DNA from: CBDBJQ01 sp965206405
Lineage (GTDB): Bacteria; Pseudomonadota; Alphaproteobacteria; UBA8366
DNA: 64,000 nucleotides
Direction: 5' to 3'
NCBI GenBank assembly: GCA_965206405.1
Contig: CBDBJQ010000006.1
Span: forward strand, 1-64,000
This document shows positions 11,516 through 20,518 of this stretch, piece after piece; within the stretch, counting starts at the first letter, position 1; each line of letters opens with the position of its first letter. The translations under genes were made by a program, and so were the position numbers. The notes beneath the pieces were generated by a model. That model worked only from the letters and a program-made list of their open reading frames with translations, was not told where the DNA came from and ran no database searches.

Positions 11516-12688
11516 TCAGTAAGGAGGGCCGGCGTAGTTTTCCGCCACCGCCGTCTGCACTGCCCGGGAAGCGGCTAGCTGGCGAAACTCGGTGCGCCGG
11601 AGGCGCCGGTCGAAGGAATCCTCCTCCTCGAAGCGGTGCAGGAGCCGGGTCATCCACCAGGAAAACCGCTCTGCCTGCCAGATCCGCGCCAGCGCGGTCT
11701 CGGAATAGCTATCGAGGCCGACCGCATCGCCGTCCTGATACCAGGCGATCAGAGCTCGCGACAGATAGCGGACGTCGGAAGCCGCAAGATTGAGACCCTT
11801 GGCGCCGGTCGGCGGCACGATGTGGGCCGCATCGCCGGCAAGGAACAGCTGCCCGTGCCGCAGCGGCTCGATGACAGTGCTGCGCAGCGGCGCGATCGAT
11901 TTCTCGATCGATGGCCCGGTCACCAGCCTCTCGGCGGCCTCTGCCGGGATGCGGGCCCGCAGCTCGTCCCAGAAACGGTCATCCGGCCAGGCCTCGACGC
12001 GCTCGCCTTCGGGCACCTGCACGTAATAGCGGCTCACGCTGTCCGAGCGCATCGAGCACAGCGCAAAGCCCCTGTCGCCGCCGGCATAGATCAGCTCGTG
12101 GGAAATCGGCGGTGTGTGCGACAGCACGCCGAGCCATCCGAAGGGATAGGCTTTCTCGAACACTTCCTGCTCGGCCGCCGGGATCACCGTTCGGCTGACC
12201 CCGTGCTGCCCGTCGCAACCGGCGACGAAGTCGCAATCGATGCGATTCGTGCGCCCGTCCTTCGACCACAAGACCCATGGCGAATCGGTGTCGATGCCGC
12301 CGGGCATAACGTCTTCGGCCTCGTCGATGACAACGCCTCCGGCCCGATCGCGCGCCTCGAACAGATCCCGGGTTATCTCGGTCTGACCGTAGATCCCGAC
12401 GGTTCGACCGCCGGTCAGCCCGGCAAGGTCGATTCGCACCTGCTGGCCACCGAAGGCAATGGTGAAGCCCTCATGGACCTGGCCCTCGGCCTCCATGCGG
12501 GCACCGATGCCGGCCTCGCGAAGAAGGTCCTGCAGGCCCTGCTCGATGACGCCGGCGCGGATCCGCGAGAGCACATAGTCACGGCTGCGCCGCTCGAGGA
12601 CAGCACTCTTGATGCCGGCGTTATCGAGCAGCTGCGAAAGCAGCAGCCCCGCCGGACCCGCACCGATAATCGCAACCTGGGTTCTCAA
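11516..12688 (-). CDS. pobA: 4-hydroxybenzoate 3-monooxygenase
   Basis: FAD- and NADPH-dependent enzyme that hydroxylates 4-hydroxybenzoate to protocatechuate, feeding the beta-ketoadipate route. It is 390 residues against 394 in the Pseudomonas enzyme. Seen: the dinucleotide fold GAGPAGLLLSQLL at residues 9-21, the family segment SRIRAGVIEQG at about 41-51, the DG motif in CDFVAGCDGQHGVSR near 150-165, and the GD motif in FLAGDAAHIVPPTGAKGLN near 280-298. The C-terminal NYAGPPY is typical of PobA. No pobR-like regulator lies next to it, but an inverted repeat in the divergent spacer could be an operator. It faces away from the CoA-ligase/transport cluster, which may also concern aromatic acids. 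Confidence 0.94.
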   Translation of the reverse strand: MRTQVAIIGAGPAGLLLSQLLDNAGIKSAVLERRSRDYVLSRIRAGVIEQGLQDLLREAGIGARMEAEGQVHEGFTIAFGGQQVRIDLAGLTGGRTVGIYGQTEITRDLFEARDRAGGVVIDEAEDVMPGGIDTDSPWVLWSKDGRTNRIDCDFVAGCDGQHGVSRTVIPAAEQEVFEKAYPFGWLGVLSHTPPISHELIYAGGDRGFALCSMRSDSVSRYYVQVPEGERVEAWPDDRFWDELRARIPAEAAERLVTGPSIEKSIAPLRSTVIEPLRHGQLFLAGDAAHIVPPTGAKGLNLAASDVRYLSRALIAWYQDGDAVGLDSYSETALARIWQAERFSWWMTRLLHRFEEEDSFDRRLRRTEFRQLAASRAVQTAVAENYAGPPY

Positions 12689-13004
12689 ACCGCCCTCGTC
12701 ATATCACCCGCAATATCACCCGCAGATCCGCTCGCGGATCTGCCTGCACTCTGCATGTTCGGCCCGCCGGGCCAGCCGCGTCAATCTCGAAGGCGGGCGC
12801 GAAGGCGAGCGCCGAGATAGACGGAACCGATGCTGGAGCGGTGCGGAATTGGCGCGTGTCAGAAAGGAAGTCGAAAGGGTCGACCGCCGCAAACTGCTTG
12901 ACGATCGGCAATCGAGTCGCTACCGCTCACCTTCCCTTGCTCGCCGACCCCGCTGAAAAGAGCGGAATTAACCGGCAAGCGACATTCTCGGGGAGATCCC
13001 CCCT
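12689..13004. promoter_or_regulatory. Divergent control region between pobA and the CoA-ligase cluster
   Basis: 316 bases with no convincing gene. It holds two tandem copies of ATATCACCCGCA (12701-12724) and, overlapping them, an inverted repeat at 12722-12743 with 10-base arms GCAGATCCGC and GCGGATCTGC around a TC centre. The position, near the pobA start and between divergent genes, fits an operator. I see no clear -35/-10 pair. Confidence 0.45.
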
Positions 13005-14984
13005 ATGGCACCTGCGAACAGTGTGCGGCCTGATCTATCGGTGCATGACACCAGCCCGAAACTGCTGTTGTGGAACGCCGAAATCCGGAGCAACCGGCCG
13101 GCGATGCGCGAGAAATATCTCGGCATCTGGCAGACCGATAGCTGGCGCAAGACCATGGACGATGTCCGCGAGATCGCTGCCGGGATGAAACGCCTCGGCT
13201 TTGCGCGCGGTGATCGGGCCTCGATCATCGGTGACAACCGACCCCGCCTCTACCAGGCCATGCTCGCCATCCAGTCGCTCGGCGGCGTGCCGGTGCCAAT
13301 CTACCAGGATTCGGTTGCCGAGGAGACCCAGTACGTCCTCAACAACGCCGAAGTGCGTTTTGTCTTCGCCGAAGATCAGGAGCAAGTCGACAAGACCATC
13401 GAGATCATGGGCGACTGTCCCACGATCGAGAAAATCATCTATGCCGACCCGCGCGGCCTGAGAAACTACAGCCAGGATTTCCTCACCAATTTCGATGCGG
13501 TACGGGAGGCCGGACGCGAATACCTCGCCATGCATCCCGGCTTTTACGAGGAAGAGGTCGCCATAGGCAGTGCGCAGGACACCGCCATCATCCTCTATAC
13601 CTCCGGCACCACAGGAGCCCCCAAGGGCGTGGTGCTGTCGCATCAGAATCTCCTGGTCAGCGCACTGAACGCGGTTGAAGCGGAGGGCCTCGATGAGACC
13701 GACGAAGTCCTGGCCTATCTGCCGATGGCGTGGGCCGGCGACCACATGCTGTCCACCGTCCAGTCGCTGACCTCCGGCTTCTGCGTCTCCTGCCCGGAAT
13801 CGGCCGACACCGTGCTCAACGATCTGTGGGAAATCGGCCCCACCTATTTCTTCGCCCCGCCGCGCATTTTCGAGAATGTCCTGACCACGGTGATGATCCG
13901 GATCCATGACGCCAGCTGGATCAAGCGCAAGCTGTTCGATTACTTCATCGGAACCGCCAAGCGCTATGGCAAGGAAATCCTCGACGGCGAGCCGGTTTCG
14001 GTCGTGGCCCGTAGCCTCTACTGGATCGGCAATATCCTGGTTTACAGGCCGCTGAAGAACACGCTTGGCTTCAGCCGGATCAGGATCGCCTATACGGCCG
14101 GCGAGGCGATCGGCCCCGACATTTTCGACTTCTACCGCGGCATCGGCCTCAATCTGAAACAGCTCTACGGCATGACCGAGGCCAGCGTTTTCATCACCAT
14201 CCAGCCGAACGGGCAAATCCGCTCCGACACGGTCGGGCCGCCGGCCAAGAGCGTCGAGATCAAGATCGACGGCAACGAAGTGGTGTTCCGCAGCCCCGGC
14301 GTATTCGTCGAGTATTTCAAGAATCCCGAGGCCACGGCCGAGGCCAAGGACGCCGATGGCTGGTGCCGCACCGGTGATGCCGGTTTCATCGATGACGAGG
14401 GGCACCTCAAGATCATCGACCGGGCACGGGATGTCGGCGAGCTCAAGAGCGGCGGGATGTTTGCTCCCAAATACATCGAGAACAAACTCAAGTTTTTCCC
14501 CGAGATCTTCGAGGCGGTCGCCTTCGGCAATGAACAGGATTACGCCTGCGCCTTCATCAACATCGACCTGGAGGCGATGGGCAACTGGGCCGAGCGCAAC
14601 AACATTCCCTATGCGAGCTACCAGGAGCTGGCCGCCCATCCGAAGGTCGCCGAGATCATCGCCGGACACGTGGCGCAGGTGAACGAGGACCTTGCAGGAG
14701 ACGCCCGGCTCACCGCTTCGCAGATCCGCCGCTTCCTGATTCTGCACAAGCAGCTCGACGCCGATGACGGTGAGCTGACCCGCACCCGAAAGATCCGCCG
14801 CCGTCATGTCAACGAAAAATACGGCGCTCTCATTGACGCCCTGTATTCCAGTGAAAATCACTGCGCGATCGAGACTGAGGTGACCTTCGAGGATGGCCGT
14901 AAGGGCACCATCAGCGCCGATCTCGCGATTCACGAACTCGCGATGCCAGCCGGCAACGCTGACCTCGCCCAGACCGCAGAATGA
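13005..14984 (+). CDS. AMP-forming acyl-CoA ligase (long-chain type) of a transport cluster
   Basis: A 659-residue member of the ANL superfamily, which activates a carboxylic acid to its acyl-adenylate and then its CoA thioester. Seen: the P-loop TSGTTGAPKG at about 199-208, the YTAGEAIGPDIF and QLYGMTEAS segments near 365-390, and GWCRTGDAGFIDDEGHLKIIDRA near 450-475. Length and arrangement resemble the long-chain (FadD15-like) subgroup, but substrate cannot be deduced. Its last four bases overlap the start of the transporter ATPase gene (ATGA), and a second CoA ligase ends the cluster. Inference: it activates whatever the adjacent importer brings in, perhaps an aromatic or fatty acid. Confidence 0.88.
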   Translation: MAPANSVRPDLSVHDTSPKLLLWNAEIRSNRPAMREKYLGIWQTDSWRKTMDDVREIAAGMKRLGFARGDRASIIGDNRPRLYQAMLAIQSLGGVPVPIYQDSVAEETQYVLNNAEVRFVFAEDQEQVDKTIEIMGDCPTIEKIIYADPRGLRNYSQDFLTNFDAVREAGREYLAMHPGFYEEEVAIGSAQDTAIILYTSGTTGAPKGVVLSHQNLLVSALNAVEAEGLDETDEVLAYLPMAWAGDHMLSTVQSLTSGFCVSCPESADTVLNDLWEIGPTYFFAPPRIFENVLTTVMIRIHDASWIKRKLFDYFIGTAKRYGKEILDGEPVSVVARSLYWIGNILVYRPLKNTLGFSRIRIAYTAGEAIGPDIFDFYRGIGLNLKQLYGMTEASVFITIQPNGQIRSDTVGPPAKSVEIKIDGNEVVFRSPGVFVEYFKNPEATAEAKDADGWCRTGDAGFIDDEGHLKIIDRARDVGELKSGGMFAPKYIENKLKFFPEIFEAVAFGNEQDYACAFINIDLEAMGNWAERNNIPYASYQELAAHPKVAEIIAGHVAQVNEDLAGDARLTASQIRRFLILHKQLDADDGELTRTRKIRRRHVNEKYGALIDALYSSENHCAIETEVTFEDGRKGTISADLAIHELAMPAGNADLAQTAE

Positions 14985-15805
14985 GCACCGCACCGCAATC
15001 CGGCAGCGAAACCGCTCCCGGTGCCGAGACGGCACCGGAGGCGATGCTCGCGCTCGAGCACATCTCGCTCGCCTTCGGCGGCGTCAAGGCGCTCGACGAT
15101 GTCAGCTTCGACATTCGCAAGGGCGAGCTTCGCGCCATCATCGGGCCGAACGGCGCCGGCAAATCCTCGATGCTGAACGTCATCAACGGCTTTTATCACC
15201 CCGACAACGGCACCATTACCTATCAGGGCGAGACCCGCGAGGAGATGCGGCCCGACGAGGCGGCGCGGACCGGTATCGCCCGGACATTCCAGAACATCGC
15301 GTTGTTCAAGGGCATGAGCACGCTCGACAACATCATGACCGGGCGCAACACGATGATGAAGCGCAATTTCCTGTGGCAGGCCCTGCATGTGGGGCCGGCG
15401 ATCCGCGAGGAACTTGAGCACCGGACCAAGGTCGAGGAGATCATCGACTTCCTCGAGATCCAGGCTATTCGCAAGACCCCGACCGGACGTCTGCCCTACG
15501 GCCTGCAGAAGCGCGTCGAGCTCGGCCGGGCCCTGGCCGCGGAACCCGACCTCCTACTGCTCGACGAGCCGATGGCTGGCATGAACTCCGAAGAGAAGGA
15601 GGACATGTGCCGTTTCATCCTCGATGTGAACGACGAGTTCGGAACCACCATCGCCCTGATCGAGCATGATATGGGCGTCGTCATGGACATCTCCGACCGC
15701 GTCGTGGTGCTCGACCACGGGCGGCTGATCGCCGACGGCCTGCCCGACGAAGTCCGCGCCAACGAAGACGTGATCGATGCCTATCTCGGCGTCGTGCACG
15801 ACTGA
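14981..15805 (+). CDS. Branched-chain amino acid-type ABC transporter ATPase, LivG-like
   Basis: A 274-residue cytoplasmic ATP-binding subunit. Seen: Walker A GPNGAGKSS at about 56-64, the LivG-specific segment ARTGIARTFQNIALF near 92-106, Walker B LLLLDEPMAGMN near 190-201, and the switch EHD near 227-229. The usual signature LSGGQ is replaced by LPYGLQKRVELGRAL, as is normal for LivG. It starts inside the stop of the preceding CoA-ligase gene (ATGA). An N-terminal extension of about 20 Ala/Pro/Glu-rich residues precedes the fold. It pairs with the LivF-like ATPase at 19446. Confidence 0.93.
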   Translation: MSTAPQSGSETAPGAETAPEAMLALEHISLAFGGVKALDDVSFDIRKGELRAIIGPNGAGKSSMLNVINGFYHPDNGTITYQGETREEMRPDEAARTGIARTFQNIALFKGMSTLDNIMTGRNTMMKRNFLWQALHVGPAIREELEHRTKVEEIIDFLEIQAIRKTPTGRLPYGLQKRVELGRALAAEPDLLLLDEPMAGMNSEEKEDMCRFILDVNDEFGTTIALIEHDMGVVMDISDRVVVLDHGRLIADGLPDEVRANEDVIDAYLGVVHD

Positions 15806-15873
15806 TCCCGGATATCGACTCGACCCCGCCCATCGATTTCCCGGAATAAAGAAAAGTAACAAAGAACCCGCCC

Positions 15874-16809
15874 ATGGAATTTCTTGAAGCGATTACCATC
15901 AACCCCATTCTGGACATCGGCTCCGATTGGATCTTCTTTGGCGAGGTCGTCTTCAACGGCCTGCTGACGGGCGTTCTCTACTCCCTCGTGGCCCTTGGCT
16001 TCGTGCTCATCTTCAAAGCGTCGGGCGTGTTCAATTTCGCCCAGGGCATCATGGTCCTGTTCGCAGCACTGACCCTGGTCGGGCTGATGGAGTACGGCCT
16101 GCCGATTTGGCTCGCCCTGATCCTGACCATGGGCGTCATGGCTCTGCTCGCCTACCTGATCGAGCTGCTCGTGCTGCGCCATCTGGTCAACCAACCAGAC
16201 ATCATCCTGTTCATGTCGACGATTGGGCTGGCCTTCTTTCTCGAGGGTTTTGGCGAAACCCTCTGGGGCGCCAACGTCAAGAAACTCGATGTCGGCATCC
16301 CGGAACTCCCCCTCGATATCGCCGGCATGCTGATCAACAGCTTCGACCTCATTGCCGCCGCGATCTGCACTGCGCTGGTTGCCGGCCTCGCCCTGTTCTT
16401 CCACTACACCCCGACCGGCCGCGCCTTGCGCGCCGTCGCTGACGATCACCAAGCGGCGATGTCGATCGGCATTCCGCTTCGGGTCATCTGGGTCATCGTC
16501 TGGTCCGTGGCCGGCATTGTCGCCCTGGTGACAGGCATTGTCTGGGGTGCCAAGAGCGGTGTTCAGTTCTCGCTGTCGCTGATTGCGCTGAAAGCACTAC
16601 CGGTTCTTATTCTCGGCGGCTTCACCTCGGTGCCGGGCGCCATCATCGGTGGCCTCATCATCGGCCTCGGCGAGAAAATCGCCGAAGTTTACTGGGGGCC
16701 GGCGATTGGCGGTGCCATCGAAAACTGGTTCGCTTACATGCTGGCGATGGTGTTTCTCTTCTTTCGGCCACAGGGCCTGTTCGGCGAGCGGATTATCGAG
16801 AGGGTATAG
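15874..16809 (+). CDS. Branched-chain amino acid-type ABC permease, LivH-like
   Basis: A 311-residue inner-membrane permease with about eight helices. Family marks are NGLLTGVLYSLVALGFVLIF near the N-terminus, ASGVFNFAQG (about 50-59), GRALRAVADDHQAAMSIGI near 180-200 (the cytoplasmic coupling loop), and VLILGGFTSVPGAIIGGLIIG near 245-265. It lies 68 bases after the LivG-like gene and two bases before the LivM-like gene. In this family LivH and LivM form the membrane heterodimer. Confidence 0.92.
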   Translation: MEFLEAITINPILDIGSDWIFFGEVVFNGLLTGVLYSLVALGFVLIFKASGVFNFAQGIMVLFAALTLVGLMEYGLPIWLALILTMGVMALLAYLIELLVLRHLVNQPDIILFMSTIGLAFFLEGFGETLWGANVKKLDVGIPELPLDIAGMLINSFDLIAAAICTALVAGLALFFHYTPTGRALRAVADDHQAAMSIGIPLRVIWVIVWSVAGIVALVTGIVWGAKSGVQFSLSLIALKALPVLILGGFTSVPGAIIGGLIIGLGEKIAEVYWGPAIGGAIENWFAYMLAMVFLFFRPQGLFGERIIERV

Positions 16810-16811
16810 AC

Positions 16812-17891
16812 GTGTTTTACCGCGAAACCGGGCAGTTCAAGACGAATTATCCCGCCGACCAGGCGATTTTCCCGATTTTCCAGGATCGGATGTTCGTGAT
16901 CGGCATCATCCTCATCGCCTATCTCGTCGTGCCGTTCTTCGCCTCGGAGTACCTGCTGCAGGCGGTGCTGATCCCGATGCTGATCCTTTCGATCGCCGCC
17001 GTCGGGCTCAACATCCTGACCGGCTATGCGGGCCTGCTGTCGCTCGGTACCGCCGCCTTCATGGCCGTCGGCGGATATTCAGCCTACAAGCTGACCACGG
17101 CCTTCCCCGAGCTCAATCTCTTCGTGGTTTTCCTGCTCGCGGGCCTGATCGCAGCCTGCTTCGGGATCCTGTTTGGCCTGCCAAGCTTGCGCATCAAGGG
17201 ATTCTATCTCGCCGTCGCCACCCTGGCTGCCCAGTTCTTCCTGATCTGGATGTTTAACAAGGTGCCGTGGTGGTACAATTACAACTCCAGCGGCACCATC
17301 ACCGCGCCGCCGCGCACCACTTTCGGCGACACCATCGTTTCCGGCCCCGAGGCCCTCGCCGAAACGCGCTATCTCATCGCCCTGACCTTCTGCGTGCTAG
17401 CCGGACTCATAGCCAAGAATCTGGTACGAAGCCGCGTTGGCCGACAATGGATGGCAATCCGTGACATGGACGTGGCGGCCGAGATCATCGGCATCCGGCT
17501 TTTGCCGAACAAGCTGCTCGCCTTTGCCATCAGCTCGTTTTACTGCGGCCTTGCCGGCGCACTCTACGTTTTCACCTACCTTGGCAGTGCCGAGACCGAG
17601 GCCTTCGACATCCTGCTCTCCTTCGAAGTACTGTTCATGGTCATCATCGGCGGTCTGGGCAGCATTCTCGGTGCCTATCTCGGCGCCGCCTTCATCCTGC
17701 TGGTACCGATCGCCCTGACCAATACGCCGCAGCTGTTCGGCCTGATCATGCCGATCGACCTGCAGAAGCACATCGAAGTGATGATTTTCGGCTCGCTGAT
17801 CATCATCTTCCTGATCTTCGAGCCGGCCGGCCTCGCCCGGCTGTGGCAGATCGCCAAGGAGAAACTAAGACGCTGGCCCTTCCCGTACTGA
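16812..17891 (+). CDS. Branched-chain amino acid-type ABC permease, LivM-like
   Basis: A 359-residue permease that starts with GTG at 16812, two bases after the LivH-like stop. An N-terminal soluble lead (about 35 residues) is followed by about nine helices. Family segments are GLNILTGYAGLLSLGTAAFMAVGGY near 70-95, LRIKGFYLAVATLAAQFF near 127-145, the coupling loop RSRVGRQWMAIRDMDVAAEIIGI near 205-228, and VIIGGLGSILGAYLGA near 278-293. It partners LivH in the transport channel. Confidence 0.92.
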   Translation: MFYRETGQFKTNYPADQAIFPIFQDRMFVIGIILIAYLVVPFFASEYLLQAVLIPMLILSIAAVGLNILTGYAGLLSLGTAAFMAVGGYSAYKLTTAFPELNLFVVFLLAGLIAACFGILFGLPSLRIKGFYLAVATLAAQFFLIWMFNKVPWWYNYNSSGTITAPPRTTFGDTIVSGPEALAETRYLIALTFCVLAGLIAKNLVRSRVGRQWMAIRDMDVAAEIIGIRLLPNKLLAFAISSFYCGLAGALYVFTYLGSAETEAFDILLSFEVLFMVIIGGLGSILGAYLGAAFILLVPIALTNTPQLFGLIMPIDLQKHIEVMIFGSLIIIFLIFEPAGLARLWQIAKEKLRRWPFPY

Positions 17892-18079
17892 CAGGCCCAT
17901 CCAACGAGCCTCACACGGCGCGGCAATGTGGTAAGGTTGTTGAATGCTCAGGAACGCCACCGCAACGCGCCGCGAGCGGTGTAGCGGGCACTAGCGAGAC
18001 GGGTCAAAACCGCAACGAACGGTGGCCGGGCAATCCGGCACCCGATACGTAAAACCAAGAGCAACAAGAGGAGGAATCC

Positions 18080-19408
18080 ATGGAGCTCAGAAAACTTTTC
18101 ATGGCCGCAGCGGCCACAACGGCGCTTGCCGTCGGTCTGACCGGCTTCACTGCCAGCAAGGCGCTGGCGGAGGAAGAGGTGTTTTTCCCGCTTCTGGTCT
18201 ATCGCACGGGACCCTATGCCCCGAACGGTATTCCAACCGCGAACGGCCTCACCGACTACTTCAAGCTTCTCAATGCCCGCGATGGCGGCATCAACGGTGT
18301 CAAGGTCACCTGGGAAGAGTGTGAGACCAGGTACAACACCAAGATCGGTGTCGAGTGCTACGAGAAGCTCAAGAACAAGGGCAAGGCAGGCGCCGCGCTG
18401 GTCAATCCCTACAGCACCGGTATCACCTATCAGCTGATCCCCAAGGCCAGCGTCGACAAGGTTCCGATTCACTCGATGGGCTACGGCCGCACCGCAGCCG
18501 GTGACGGGCGGGTCTTTAAGTGGGCCTTCACCGCGCCGACGAGCTACTGGTCCCAGGCCACCACCTTCATCAAGTATGTCGGCGACCTGGAAGGCGGCCT
18601 CGGCAACCTCAAGGGCAAGAAAATTGCGCTGATCTACCACAACAGTGCCTACGGCAAAGAGCCGATCCCAACCCTCAAGCTCCTGTCGAAGAAGATCGGC
18701 TATGATCTCGTCACGCTTGCCGTGGATCACCCCGGCCAGGAACAGAAATCGACCTGGCTGCAGATCCGCAAGCAGAAGCCCGACTACATCTTCATCTGGG
18801 GCTGGGGCGTGATGAACCAGGTTGCCATCAAGGAAGCGGCCGCTATCGGTTTCCCGATGGACCACTTCATCGGTGTCTGGTGGTCTGGTTCCGAGAACGA
18901 CGTCAGGCCGACTGGCGCTGCCGCCAAAGGTTACAAGGCGGCGACCTTCCACGGCGTGGGACCGAATTACGACATCCACAAGGAGATCGTAAAGCACGTC
19001 TACAACGGTGATGAGGCCGCGGCCCGCAAGAACCACTGGGGCGAGGTGCTCTACAACCGGGGCCTGATCAACGCGCTCTACAATACCGAATCGGTCCGCA
19101 CCGCGATGGGGCGCTTCGGCGACAAGTCGATGACCGGTGAACAGGTCCGCTGGGGAATCGAAAACCTCAATCTGACCCAGGGCAAACTGGCTAAGCTTGG
19201 CTTCAACAACTTCATGCAATCGCACCGCATCACCTGCGAGGATCATGAAGGCGGCGGGCCGGTGCTGTTCCAGCAGTGGGACGGCAACAAGTGGAACCTG
19301 GCCAGCGACTGGTACACGCCGATGTACGATCTCGTGCGTGAGCAGATCGAGGAAGCCGCGGCGGTTTTTGCCAAGGAAAACAACATCACGCCGCGCAGCT
19401 GCTCGTAA
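18080..19408 (+). CDS. Periplasmic ABC substrate-binding protein of the Liv-type importer
   Basis: A 442-residue type I periplasmic binding protein with a signal peptide (about 1-30, ending SKALAEE). It belongs to the LivK/amide-binding superfamily, but is longer than typical LivK (about 370) and carries TGPYAPNGIPTANGLTDYFKLLNARDGGINGVKV, a variant of the ligand-site opening in which Asn/Thr replace the usual amino-acid-binding residues. This argues against a plain leucine/valine ligand. A very strong ribosome site (GAGGAGGAA) precedes the ATG, fitting the high expression needed for a binding protein. It has a 188-base spacer upstream. Confidence 0.9.
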   Translation: MELRKLFMAAAATTALAVGLTGFTASKALAEEEVFFPLLVYRTGPYAPNGIPTANGLTDYFKLLNARDGGINGVKVTWEECETRYNTKIGVECYEKLKNKGKAGAALVNPYSTGITYQLIPKASVDKVPIHSMGYGRTAAGDGRVFKWAFTAPTSYWSQATTFIKYVGDLEGGLGNLKGKKIALIYHNSAYGKEPIPTLKLLSKKIGYDLVTLAVDHPGQEQKSTWLQIRKQKPDYIFIWGWGVMNQVAIKEAAAIGFPMDHFIGVWWSGSENDVRPTGAAAKGYKAATFHGVGPNYDIHKEIVKHVYNGDEAAARKNHWGEVLYNRGLINALYNTESVRTAMGRFGDKSMTGEQVRWGIENLNLTQGKLAKLGFNNFMQSHRITCEDHEGGGPVLFQQWDGNKWNLASDWYTPMYDLVREQIEEAAAVFAKENNITPRSCS

Positions 19409-19445
19409 AGACAGCTGACGCGAAAACCACCGGAGTTCGTTGGTA

Positions 19446-20261
19446 ATGGCCGAGAACGGAAGCATCCTGCTCAATGTGAACAACATTGAGGTCATCTATG
19501 ATCGTGTGATCTTGGTGCTCAAGGGCGTTTCCTTCGAGGTCCCCGAGGGCGGCATCGTCACCCTCCTCGGGGCCAACGGCGCCGGCAAAACCACGACGCT
19601 GAAGGCGATCTCGAACCTGTTGCGTGCCGAACGCGGGGACGTAACCAAGGGTACGATCGAATACGGTGGCGAACGCATCGATCGGCAGACTGCGCACGAT
19701 CTCGTCAAGAAGGGCGTCGTACAGGTGATGGAAGGTCGCCACTGCTTCGAGCACCTCACGGTCGAGGAGAACCTGCTGTCCGGGGCCTATGCTCGGCGCG
19801 ATGGAAAATCCGCGATCCAGGAAGATCTCGAGCTCGTCTACAAGTACTTCCCGCGGCTTCGGGACCGCCGCAAGGCCCAAGCCGGTTACACCTCCGGAGG
19901 CGAGCAGCAGATGACGGCGGTCGGCCGGGCGCTGATGACACGGCCGAAGATGATTCTTCTGGACGAACCTTCGATGGGGCTGGCACCGCAGCTGGTTGAG
20001 GAGATCTTCGACATCATGGCGCGACTCAACGAGGAAGAAGGCGTGACCTTCCTGCTCGCCGAACAGAACACCAACATGGCGCTGCGCTACGCTCGCTACG
20101 GCTACATTCTCGAGAACGGTCGCATCGTTCTCGACGGTGAGGCTTCGGCCTTGCGGGAGAACGAGGATGTCAAGGAATTCTACCTCGGCCTCTCCTCCGG
20201 CGAACGCAAAAGCTACCGGCACGTCAAGGCCTACCGCCGGCGCAAACGCTGGCTCGCCTGA
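19446..20261 (+). CDS. Branched-chain amino acid-type ABC transporter ATPase, LivF-like
   Basis: Second ATPase of the importer, 271 residues. Seen: Walker A GANGAGKTTT, the LivF segment VVQVMEGRHCFEHLTVEENL, the signature variant TSGGEQQMTAVGRAL, and Walker B MILLDEPSMGLAP. The ATG at 19446 has GGAG ten bases upstream. A TTG at 19440 is possible but would sit only four bases from that site. The C-terminus is longer than usual and basic (RKSYRHVKAYRRRKRW). It lies 37 bases after the binding-protein gene. Confidence 0.92.
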   Translation: MAENGSILLNVNNIEVIYDRVILVLKGVSFEVPEGGIVTLLGANGAGKTTTLKAISNLLRAERGDVTKGTIEYGGERIDRQTAHDLVKKGVVQVMEGRHCFEHLTVEENLLSGAYARRDGKSAIQEDLELVYKYFPRLRDRRKAQAGYTSGGEQQMTAVGRALMTRPKMILLDEPSMGLAPQLVEEIFDIMARLNEEEGVTFLLAEQNTNMALRYARYGYILENGRIVLDGEASALRENEDVKEFYLGLSSGERKSYRHVKAYRRRKRWLA

Positions 20262-20452
20262 ACGGTTCGCCTTCGCTACCTGCGCCAGCGAACAGCCTGG
20301 CCTCCGGGCTGATTATTCCCCGAACGCGCTGCAGCCCCTGCTCTCCGAGACTGCCCTGGCTCGCCCAAACTGGCCCGGACTCCCATAATCCCCCGGCGCG
20401 AATATGATGCGTTGCTCGGATGTCATGATTCTCGAATGACCATCACTCCCAT

Positions 20453-20494
20453 ACCCATGATCCCCATGCCATTACCCATGATCCCCATGCCATT
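20453..20494. repeat. Tandem repeat, 21-bp unit x2
   Basis: Two exact adjacent 21-base copies, each beginning ACCCATGATCCCC, in the 257-base spacer between the LivF-like gene and the second CoA ligase. The rest of that spacer shows no gene. Confidence 0.85.
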
Positions 20495-20518
20495 GCGCAA
20501 TTTTTTCAGGAACGCGAC

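Noticed and set aside
12699..12911. A 70-codon minus-strand frame upstream of pobA
   Set aside because: It ends inside the repeat region, has no motif and overlaps the likely control region.
13035..15035. A 666-codon open frame on the minus strand
   Set aside because: It is the antisense of the acyl-CoA ligase gene, which has all family motifs on the plus strand; high G+C produces such long shadows.
17948..19495. A 515-codon minus-strand open frame
   Set aside because: It is antisense to the binding-protein gene, which has a signal peptide and a strong ribosome site.
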